From positions 1-13,427 of the forward strand of contig CAZQNW010000027.1 of the NCBI GenBank assembly GCA_964595035.1: a DNA stretch of 13,427 nt, written 5' to 3'. Positions within the stretch are counted from its first letter, which is position 1. The number at the start of each line of letters is the position of its first letter. The notes below the pieces were generated by a model, which did not search any database, was not told where the DNA came from, and saw only the letters and a program-made list of their open reading frames with translations. Below, piece after piece: positions 7,489 through 13,427 of this stretch. Source of the DNA: JAKASV01 sp964595035 (GTDB lineage Bacteria > Babelota > Babeliae > Babelales > Vermiphilaceae). The translations under genes were made by a program, and so were the position numbers.

Positions 7489-8382
7489 ATGGCATGCATA
7501 AAAAAAACAGTCTTAATGGTATTGCTTACATGTCCTATTACTACCTTAGCAACATCACTTGTTTACAAATTTTTTGTATCAGAAATAACACGTCGCCATA
7601 CGGCTAACGCGAAAAACGCGCGTTATTCACAATTTTCGTTGTTCTGCTTTGATATGTATGCCTCGAAGTATGATTCAACGGAAGAAAATGCAGTAGGCCT
7701 ACTTGCAACATATCTTTATCAACACAACCAAGTATACGCGCAAATTGATGGTGCATTTGGTCATATTACATCACGTTATCAATGCCAAGAATTTAATCGA
7801 ACACAAACAGATGATTTATTATTGTCCTTAGGGTTCAGCAAAGCTTTTTCACAAAAAACCGCAGTAACCTTTTCCGGCATCTTAGGGTTCCCTACTCATA
7901 AGGATACTAGTCCGGAGGGGCTACAATTTGGCATAGCTCACAGCAGCATAGGTTTTAAAATAGATGCCGCAAGCACATTCTCGTCTAAAAAAGATCAAAA
8001 GCTTCTTCTTGCAGGCCGCTACCTCAGATTTCTCCCATCCAATATCTCTTTAAAATCCGATGCCGTATCATACAAATATGAACTTGATATAGGAAGTTTA
8101 TTTGATCTTCTTGTTGGATACAACTTTAACTTTAAACTAGACGGTTTTGAGCTGGGTTATAATCCTAGTTTTCTTGTTGGAGGAAAACTTTGTCCTGAAT
8201 CAACAAACAATGAATATATAGGATATATGCGCAGTACCCTATATGGCGCTTACTACCATATTCTCAACTCAGAAAAACACCGGCAAATACTTACACTCGT
8301 CTGTACCTACGGAACAGAGCATAAACCCAAAATATACAAAAGATTCATCACGGCATGGGCAACATGGTCAATATTTTTTTAA
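7489..8382 (+). CDS. Probable outer-membrane beta-barrel protein
   Basis: This 297-residue protein has a signal peptide at about residues 1-21 (MACIKKTVLMVLLTCPITTLA). The mature part is built of alternating amphipathic strands rich in Tyr, Phe and Gly with short turns, for example AVGLLATYLYQHNQVYAQI, LLSLGFSKAFSQKTAVTFSG and FDLLVGYNFNFKLDGFEL. It ends in an aromatic strand, AWATWSIFF, with a terminal Phe as in substrates of the BAM assembly machinery. The length would fit 10-14 strands. The ATG follows ACGGAGAAC at a normal distance. It is the last gene of the three-gene exported cluster, so it may be the outer-membrane partner of the two phosphoesterase-like proteins; that link rests on gene order alone. 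A named porin family cannot be assigned from sequence features alone. Confidence 0.72.
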   Translation: MACIKKTVLMVLLTCPITTLATSLVYKFFVSEITRRHTANAKNARYSQFSLFCFDMYASKYDSTEENAVGLLATYLYQHNQVYAQIDGAFGHITSRYQCQEFNRTQTDDLLLSLGFSKAFSQKTAVTFSGILGFPTHKDTSPEGLQFGIAHSSIGFKIDAASTFSSKKDQKLLLAGRYLRFLPSNISLKSDAVSYKYELDIGSLFDLLVGYNFNFKLDGFELGYNPSFLVGGKLCPESTNNEYIGYMRSTLYGAYYHILNSEKHRQILTLVCTYGTEHKPKIYKRFITAWATWSIFF

Positions 8383-8398
8383 AAATACCAGTCGAACG

Positions 8399-8427
8399 TT
8401 GATTTTTTCCTGCAAACACCTTATGCT
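8399..8427 (+). promoter_or_regulatory. Candidate promoter of tRNA-His
   Basis: TTGATT (8399-8404) and TATGCT (8422-8427) are separated by 17 bases and lie 22 bases before the tRNA. Each hexamer matches 4 of 6 consensus positions. Initiation near 8434 would give a short 5' leader for RNase P to remove. Confidence 0.4.
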
Positions 8428-8449
8428 TAGTCTTGCCTTATTTCGCATG

Positions 8450-8525
8450 GTGGATGTGGCTCAGTTGGTAGAGCACCAGGTTGTGGCCCTGGGGGTCGTG
8501 GGTTCGAATCCCACCATCCACCCCA
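8450..8525 (+). tRNA. tRNA-His (anticodon GTG)
   Basis: A full cloverleaf is present. The acceptor stem pairs GTGGATG (8450-8456) with CATCCAC (8515-8521), and the D stem pairs GCTC with GAGC. The anticodon stem is CCAGG/CCTGG with loop TTGTGGC (8481-8487) and anticodon GTG at 8483-8485. The T stem is GTGGG/CCCAC with loop TTCGAAT. The discriminator is C73 at 8522, and CCA is encoded at 8523-8525. G8449 supplies the G-1 that pairs with C73, the identity element for histidyl-tRNA synthetase. Confidence 0.97.
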
Positions 8526-8560
8526 TATAACACATACGTATAACCAATCAGGAGAAACTC

Positions 8561-9127
8561 ATGAATTACGGTTTAATTTTTGGCATCATACTCATTTTAT
8601 GGGGGATTTCTCAACTAACCAGTACCTTATTCCATATACAGATACCCTTTGTTAGTATCTTTTTTGGACTTTTACTTGTATATCTCGGCATACAAGTTAT
8701 AACCGGTTCATCTTTCTGTTTATTCCAAAACAATTGCCGTTATACACACGATGTACATGATACGTGTATGGGCACATCATATGTCTCATTTGATGACTCC
8801 ACATTACAAAATAATGAAACACAATTACATTATAAAACAATATTCGGAACGAGTATTATAGATATGACTCAATTAACAGCAGAGGCTATCAAACAAAGAG
8901 AAAAACAGCTCATCGTATACATTGACACAGCATTTGGCAAAACAATATTGAAGTTAAATAAAGATATCCCAGTAAAGATTAAAGCTAAGGGTGGATTTGC
9001 TAAGATCGTAATGCCTGATAATAACTCTCTTGCATTCGGTTCACACACATTTACGAGCCACGCAACAGAGCCTTTACTTATTATCTACGCAACTACAGTT
9101 TTTGGCGAAACACGTATCACAAGGTAA
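8561..9127 (+). CDS. LiaF-like membrane protein with C-terminal LiaF/DUF2154-type beta domain
   Basis: This 188-residue protein has two hydrophobic helices at its N-terminus (about residues 4-24 and 28-48), then a Cys-containing linker (Cys53, 59, 69). Residues 90-188 form a beta-rich domain with a recurring aromatic-Gly strand pattern: IFGTSIIDM (94-102), AFGKTILKL (124-132), GGFAKIVMP (144-152) and VFGETRITR (180-188). This resembles the C-terminal domain of LiaF/YvqF-type cell-wall stress proteins. In Firmicutes LiaF restrains the LiaSR two-component system, but no sensor kinase or regulator is seen here, so the regulatory role should not be carried over. The domain probably faces the cytoplasm or periplasm as a small scaffold. 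The ATG at 8561 follows AGGAGAAA. The gene sits between two tRNA genes and may share a transcript with tRNA-Pro. Confidence 0.72.
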   Translation: MNYGLIFGIILILWGISQLTSTLFHIQIPFVSIFFGLLLVYLGIQVITGSSFCLFQNNCRYTHDVHDTCMGTSYVSFDDSTLQNNETQLHYKTIFGTSIIDMTQLTAEAIKQREKQLIVYIDTAFGKTILKLNKDIPVKIKAKGGFAKIVMPDNNSLAFGSHTFTSHATEPLLIIYATTVFGETRITR

Positions 9128-9240
9128 AAATATACAATACCCATCAAGGACTTACATTAAAAATATTTTCAACAAAATAGTTGCAATGGATCGTAAAAAC
9201 TATTACATTATTTACATATTTAACATTGAATTGCATTAGT

Positions 9241-9316
9241 CGGGGCGTGGCGCAATTGGTAGCGCACTCGCTTTGGGAGCGAGGGGTTGCCAGTTCGAGT
9301 CTGGCCGCCCCGACCA
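9241..9316 (+). tRNA. tRNA-Pro (anticodon TGG)
   Basis: A full cloverleaf is present. The acceptor stem pairs CGGGGCG (9241-9247) with CGCCCCG (9306-9312), and the D stem pairs GCGC with GCGC. The anticodon stem is CTCGC/GCGAG with loop TTTGGGA (9272-9278) and anticodon TGG at 9274-9276. The T stem is GCCAG/CTGGC with loop TTCGAGT. The discriminator is A73 and CCA is encoded at 9314-9316. The C1-G72 pair is the usual mark of bacterial proline tRNA. Confidence 0.97.
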
Positions 9317-9476
9317 TTTTTCCTATATGTTATTACTTTTTATCAATCGCGCATATCAATATGCATCGAGAACATTTAACAATCCCATAATTCTTTGTAT
9401 ACATGTATCAGTTGCAAAAAACAGTATACCATCTTAGACTTACTTATACTGATAAACCTTTAATATAAAGAGGACC

Positions 9477-10583
9477 ATGGCTATTTTTGATCGACGTTAT
9501 GTTAAAAACTTTGATTGGGTTAGCTTTTTATTAATTATAGTCCTTGCAACTATAGGTCTCATGTTTGTATTCAGCTCTACATACAAAGCAGATGTCCCGT
9601 ACTCGACCTTTTTCAAAAAACAACTATTTGGAACCCTAAATGGCATAGTTATTTATTTTTTGTGCTGTTTAATAGACTATCGCAAAGCATTGCAATGGGG
9701 ATATGTCGGCTACTTGATTGTTATAGGACTTCTTATCTTTACTCTCATCAAAGGAACAATTGGTATGGGAGGACAACGTTGGATCGGCCTTGGGGCACTT
9801 CGTATTCAACCATCAGAACTCGTAAAGCTTTTTTTTCCTGCTTTTTTAACATATTATTTTTATACTCATCGCGATTACTTTGAAAACACGTGGTACGATT
9901 TTATTCCCATCATCATTCCATTACTCATAAGCACTATACTCGTTCTTAAGCAACCGGACCTGGGAACTGCTATCGTACTATTTTCATCAGGCCTCATTAC
10001 CTTATGGCTCGCAGGACTCAATAAAAAATTTTTTATATATGGAGGATTATGCGCGCTCCTTGCTATGCCGGTCATATGGCACATGCTCAAACCTTATCAA
10101 AAAACGAGAGTTACTGTATTTCTAGGACAAGGCAAAACTCATAAAGAACGTTATCAAATTGAACAGGCTAAAATTGCCATAGGTTCAGGTGGCCTTTCAG
10201 GAAAAGGATTTTTACAGGGCACACAAAATAAATTACGTTTTATCCCTGAAGGAAGAACCGATTTCATTTTTGCAGTTTTATGCGAAGAACTAGGATTTAT
10301 TGGCGCATTCCTCGTTATCATTCTATACATAATATTGTTTATACGACTATGTAACGTTGTACAAACCATAAAACCACCTGATACAAAACTCTTTGCTGCA
10401 GGGCTTATAATTCCTATTATGCTTTCTGCCCTTATTAACATATGTATGGTACTTGGATTATTACCCATAGTTGGCATACCTTTACCATTTATGACCTACG
10501 GAATAAGCCATACATGGACAACATTTGCAAGTTTAGGCGTATTCGCCGGTATCACTATTAGACGTTGTTATATTAATGGTTAA
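9477..10583 (+). CDS. rodA: Rod-shape peptidoglycan glycosyltransferase RodA (SEDS family)
   Basis: RodA polymerises lipid II into glycan strands during side-wall elongation, working with a class B penicillin-binding protein. This 368-residue, multi-spanning protein has the family landmarks: GGQRWI.LG.LRIQPSELVKL (98-117), KQPDLGTA (158-165), AIGSGGLSGKG (234-244), GTQNKLRFIPE (248-258) and TDFIFAVLCEELGFIG (261-276). Asp262 falls in the TDFIF motif that holds the essential acidic residue. The KIAIGSGGL.GKG..GTQ wording favours RodA over FtsW. One oddity: the final conserved loop, normally PLPF.SYGGS, reads PLPFMTYGISHTW (335-347), with the second Gly replaced by Ile343. The ATG follows AAGAGG. 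No mreBCD or penicillin-binding protein gene is adjacent. Confidence 0.93.
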   Translation: MAIFDRRYVKNFDWVSFLLIIVLATIGLMFVFSSTYKADVPYSTFFKKQLFGTLNGIVIYFLCCLIDYRKALQWGYVGYLIVIGLLIFTLIKGTIGMGGQRWIGLGALRIQPSELVKLFFPAFLTYYFYTHRDYFENTWYDFIPIIIPLLISTILVLKQPDLGTAIVLFSSGLITLWLAGLNKKFFIYGGLCALLAMPVIWHMLKPYQKTRVTVFLGQGKTHKERYQIEQAKIAIGSGGLSGKGFLQGTQNKLRFIPEGRTDFIFAVLCEELGFIGAFLVIILYIILFIRLCNVVQTIKPPDTKLFAAGLIIPIMLSALINICMVLGLLPIVGIPLPFMTYGISHTWTTFASLGVFAGITIRRCYING

Positions 10584-10674
10584 TATACCACTACATACGC
10601 TTAATCATTAAAACTCTTTTAAAAAAGAGGGAAATAGGTCATAGTAATACTAAATCTGTTAAAGATAGGATTAT

Positions 10675-11694
10675 ATGAATACATTAGAAAATATCGATAT
10701 TATTACCTTACAAAATACACCTGAGGAACAATCATTAGATTTTTGCCCAAAAACATTCGATGAATATCTGGGCCAAACTGAGTTAAAAAACAAATTGGCA
10801 GTGTATACTCAAGCTGCAAAAATGCGTAACGAACCGTTGGATCACATGCTCCTTTTTGGCCCTCCGGGATTGGGTAAAACAACTTTGTCGCAAATTATGG
10901 CAAGCGTAATGAACGTCGGTATCAAAATATGCAGCGGTCCCATGATGGAACGCAGCGGTGACCTTGTCGCAATTCTGACCGGATTAGAACCGCGTGACAT
11001 TTTATTTATCGATGAAATTCATCGTATGCCAAGCAATGTCGAAGAAGTTTTGTATAATGCTATGGAACATTTTTGTGTTGATGTCATCATAGGACAAGGT
11101 GCCGGTGCAAAATCAGTTAATCTACCTATACAACCATTTACTTTAATTGGCGCAACAACAAAAAGCGGTATGATCTCCGCTCCTTTGCGTACCCGCTTTG
11201 GCATAACTGAACGTTTAGAATACTATACAGACCAAGAATTAGCTGATATTGTTACGCAAAGCGCACGCTATCTCTCTATAGTAATAGATACAGAGGCAGC
11301 TTTGCATATAGGAAAATGCTCACGCGGAACACCTCGTATAGCAAAAAAATTATTACGCCGCGTTCGCGATTTTGCTCAAGTAAAGCATATACATACTATA
11401 ACCATTGACATTACGCGAGAAGCATTTCAGTTCTTGGGTATTGATGACGATGGCCTGAACCGCATTGATAATATGTTACTGCAAAAAATGGTCGAACATT
11501 TTAATGGTGGACCTGTTGGGCTGGAAACACTCGCGTGCCTCATTGGGGAAGATAGCGAAACAGTTGAAAATGTCTATGAACCTTATTTGTTGCGCAAAGG
11601 TTATTTGGAAAAAACAACACGGGGCCGTCAAATACCTCATACAAAATTACTTGCGCTAAAAAACAAATTTTTAGGACAAAAAACAATCATTTGA
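10675..11694 (+). CDS. ruvB: Holliday junction branch-migration ATPase RuvB
   Basis: RuvB forms hexameric rings that pump DNA through the RuvA-bound Holliday junction, driving branch migration before RuvC cuts. The 339 residues match the usual length. Visible elements are Walker A GPPGLGKT (62-69), Walker B ILFIDEIH (109-116), sensor 1 GATT (159-162), the arginine finger LRTRFGI with Arg174, sensor 2 RGTPR with Arg221, and the winged-helix C-terminal domain GGPVGLETLACLIGED (278-293) ending in TTRGR. All catalytic residues are intact. The ATG at 10675 has only a modest AGGA upstream. ruvA and ruvC are not next to it; they must lie elsewhere if present. It follows rodA by 91 bases and precedes yebC by 104 bases. 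Confidence 0.97.
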   Translation: MNTLENIDIITLQNTPEEQSLDFCPKTFDEYLGQTELKNKLAVYTQAAKMRNEPLDHMLLFGPPGLGKTTLSQIMASVMNVGIKICSGPMMERSGDLVAILTGLEPRDILFIDEIHRMPSNVEEVLYNAMEHFCVDVIIGQGAGAKSVNLPIQPFTLIGATTKSGMISAPLRTRFGITERLEYYTDQELADIVTQSARYLSIVIDTEAALHIGKCSRGTPRIAKKLLRRVRDFAQVKHIHTITIDITREAFQFLGIDDDGLNRIDNMLLQKMVEHFNGGPVGLETLACLIGEDSETVENVYEPYLLRKGYLEKTTRGRQIPHTKLLALKNKFLGQKTII

Positions 11695-11718
11695 CCTATC
11701 CAAAAAAAGAGCGACAGC

Positions 11719-11745
11719 TTTACAAAAATATATACGTTATATAAC
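11719..11745 (+). promoter_or_regulatory. Possible promoter of yebC-yicC
   Basis: TTTACA (11719-11724) and TATAAC (11740-11745) each match 5 of 6 consensus positions, but the spacer is only 15 bases, which is short. The -10 lies within a 10-bp palindrome, GTTATATAAC (11736-11745). It sits in the 104-base gap after ruvB, so yebC and yicC may be transcribed separately from it. Confidence 0.3.
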
Positions 11746-11798
11746 ATTATGGTACAGCCAGTTAGAATGGAATCAAAAACATCCCTTAAAGGAGTACT

Positions 11799-12515
11799 AT
11801 GTCAGGTCATTCAAAATGGTCAACAATAAAACACAAAAAAGCCGAACTCGACGCAAAACGCGGTCAAGCTTTTACAAAATTAATTAAAGAAATCACAGTT
11901 GCTGCTCGCCTTGGCGGAGGCGATCCTAGCGGTAACCCTCGTCTACGCTTATTGCTTGATAAAGCAAAAAAAATGAATATGCCTATAGAAAACGCTAAAC
12001 GTGCTATTCAACGAGGCACTGGGGAATTACCTGGCGTCAGTTACGAAGAATTTACCTACGAAGGGTACGGCCCCAACGGTGTAGCTGTTATGGTAGAAAC
12101 ATTAACCGACAATAAAAACAGAACAGTTTCTGAACTGCGCCATTTGTTTTCATCTAAAGGTGGAACCTTAGCAGAATCCGGTGCTGTAAACTGGATGTTC
12201 GAACGCATGGGCGTCATACGTGCTCAAGATGGCAATATAACTGAAGAAAAGCTTTTAGAAGATCTTCTTGATTATGACATCAATGACATTAAAGCAGAAG
12301 GCAACCAATTTTCTATTTACTGCAATATGAAATCTTTGGACGCAGTAAAAAGCGCTGTTGAGAAACTTGGTATGAAAGTTGAAGAAGCGGATATTGAATG
12401 GGTAGCAAAAAATACCACCTCTCTTGAAGATGAACAAGCAAACAAAGTGTTTGAATTTCTGGAAGCACTAGAAGACCACGAAGACGTAAAAAATGTCTAC
12501 GCTAACTTGGTCTAA
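11799..12515 (+). CDS. yebC: YebC/TACO1-family protein
   Basis: The 238 residues are typical of the YebC/TACO1 family from end to end. The protein opens with MSGHSKWSTIKHKK, followed by the basic helical domain KRGQAFTKLIKEITVAARLGG and GNPRLRLLLDKAKKMNMP. Then come the NRTVSELRHLFSSKGG segment and the acidic C-terminal domain. Members were long labelled transcriptional regulators. More recent work on YebC and mitochondrial TACO1 shows a ribosome-associated role in relieving stalling at polyproline stretches, so I would not annotate it as a transcription factor. The Pro-rich segments of the exported proteins at the left end are compatible with such a need, but that is only a remark. The ATG follows AAAGGAG at good spacing. 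yicC begins 11 bases downstream, suggesting co-transcription. Confidence 0.96.
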   Translation: MSGHSKWSTIKHKKAELDAKRGQAFTKLIKEITVAARLGGGDPSGNPRLRLLLDKAKKMNMPIENAKRAIQRGTGELPGVSYEEFTYEGYGPNGVAVMVETLTDNKNRTVSELRHLFSSKGGTLAESGAVNWMFERMGVIRAQDGNITEEKLLEDLLDYDINDIKAEGNQFSIYCNMKSLDAVKSAVEKLGMKVEEADIEWVAKNTTSLEDEQANKVFEFLEALEDHEDVKNVYANLV

Positions 12516-12526
12516 AAAGGAACAGC

Positions 12527-13420
12527 ATGGTATATAGCATGACGGGTTTTGCCGCCAAAACACTAGTAATATTTCCATCAAGCAACAATCCTATAAATAT
12601 TTCATTGAGTCTTAAAGCATTAAATTCACGATTCTTTGAGACCACCTGCAAGCTTCCTTATGCTTTAAATAATTTTGAAACGGACTTCATTAAATTGTTT
12701 AAAACAAAACTCGTACGTGGTCATATTTATTTTACCATTCATGCGAGTAATCAACACTTATTAAGCTGCACAGTTAAGCCAAATCTAGATATCGTCAACG
12801 GCTACATCAAAGCAACCGAACAAATAAAAAAAGAAGTTGGCATTGAAGGTACATTACAACTCAAAGATTTATTAGCACTTCCTTATGTTTTCGATGTTGA
12901 AGAGAAAGATATTGATGAAAGCGCAAAACAACTGATTTACAATGCGGTTGAAAACCTTATAAGCGAAGTAATTGAAGCCCGTAAAAAAGAAGGTGTTTCG
13001 TTACAGAAAGATCTTGAGCAACGTATCGCTGTGATTCAACATGAAATCGACGCTATTGAACGCGCTTACAATGCATTAATGGAACAACAAAAAGCTCTTG
13101 TCAATGAAGAGCTTGAAGAACTTGAAAATATTCAAGAAGAGGTAGCAGAACCGCGCAGGCAAGTACTCTACTCAATACTGGACAAAATAGATATTCATGA
13201 AGAAATTGTCAGATTTAAAAGTCATCTTGCAAACTTCAGCGCACAACTTACAAATCCAATAATAGAAAAAGGCAAGAAGATCGATTTTACTCTGCAGGAA
13301 CTCGCAAGAGAAATAAATACTATCGCGGCAAAATGCTCTGATAGTACCATAGGAGGGCTGGCAATCAATGTAAAAGTTGAGTTGGAAAAGGCACGTGAAC
13401 AAGCACAAAATATTGTATAA
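12527..13420 (+). CDS. yicC: YicC/YloC-family endoribonuclease
   Basis: YicC-type proteins form oligomeric clamp-like endoribonucleases. E. coli YicC has been linked to small-RNA decay and B. subtilis YloC is its counterpart. The 297 residues carry the family opening MVYSMTGFA, the SLKALNSRFFET.CKLP segment (28-44) equivalent to the SVNHRFLD region, and KLVRGHI (61-67). A long charged helical region (about 150-215) follows, then the C-terminal domain DIHEEIVRFKSHLANF (222-237) and GKKIDFTLQELAREINT (249-265). The first ATG is preferred because the family begins this way and AAGGAAC lies just upstream. The gene is complete, ending 7 bases before the window edge, and follows yebC by 11 bases. 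Confidence 0.95.
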   Translation: MVYSMTGFAAKTLVIFPSSNNPINISLSLKALNSRFFETTCKLPYALNNFETDFIKLFKTKLVRGHIYFTIHASNQHLLSCTVKPNLDIVNGYIKATEQIKKEVGIEGTLQLKDLLALPYVFDVEEKDIDESAKQLIYNAVENLISEVIEARKKEGVSLQKDLEQRIAVIQHEIDAIERAYNALMEQQKALVNEELEELENIQEEVAEPRRQVLYSILDKIDIHEEIVRFKSHLANFSAQLTNPIIEKGKKIDFTLQELAREINTIAAKCSDSTIGGLAINVKVELEKAREQAQNIV

Positions 13421-13427
13421 AACATAT

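Noticed and set aside
8372..8387. TATTTTTTTAAAAATA at the end of the beta-barrel gene as a terminator
   Set aside because: The stem would be entirely A-T and it overlaps the stop codon; it looks like plain AT-rich sequence.
8243..8530. Open frame of 95 residues running through tRNA-His
   Set aside because: It overlaps the end of the beta-barrel gene in another frame and reads through a tRNA gene.
10614..10629. CTCTTTTAAAAAAGAG inverted repeat after rodA as a terminator
   Set aside because: The stem is six mostly A-T pairs and no T-tract follows, so it is unlikely to terminate transcription.

Overview
This is an AT-rich bacterial window. Two genes lie on the minus strand at the left end. Everything to the right is on the plus strand, starting from a divergent intergenic region at 3475-3700. 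The cell is very probably Gram-negative: one protein looks like an outer-membrane beta-barrel ending in Phe, a second ends in a membrane anchor, and there is a rod-type SEDS glycan polymerase (RodA). Several proteins with signal peptides match no common family at their ends or combine odd domains, while the core genes are normal. That mix recalls host-associated lineages such as Candidatus Dependentiae (TM6). The lineage is an inference from general impression and would need a 16S or marker-gene placement.

Left block (minus strand): a 505-residue exported protein of unknown function (1957-3474) lies upstream of a 522-residue exported protein (26-1594). The second has a signal peptide, about five degenerate copies of a helical repeat, a Pro/Ala-rich stalk and a C-terminal transmembrane segment. 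A 362-base gap with a good sigma70-type promoter separates them.

Middle block (plus strand, 3701-8382): this is the most interesting part. Three exported proteins are packed 38 and 27 bases apart. The first two share a domain that I read as a PPP-type (calcineurin-like) phosphoesterase fold. It keeps the strand and helix pattern around the GDxHG, GDxxDRG, GNHE and RxH motifs, but nearly every metal ligand has been replaced. The first also carries a complete branched-chain-amino-acid-type periplasmic binding protein domain (about residues 455-810), with no transporter genes nearby. The third gene encodes a probable outer-membrane beta-barrel. Together they look like an envelope module that binds something and is not catalytic.

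Right block (plus strand, 8449-13420): tRNA-His(GTG), a two-helix LiaF-like membrane protein, tRNA-Pro(TGG), rodA, ruvB, yebC and yicC follow. These serve translation, cell-wall elongation, Holliday-junction migration, relief of ribosome stalling or regulation (YebC), and RNA turnover (YicC). yebC and yicC are 11 bases apart and are probably co-transcribed. ruvA and ruvC are not beside ruvB here. No insertion sequence, CRISPR array, phage gene or rRNA was seen.
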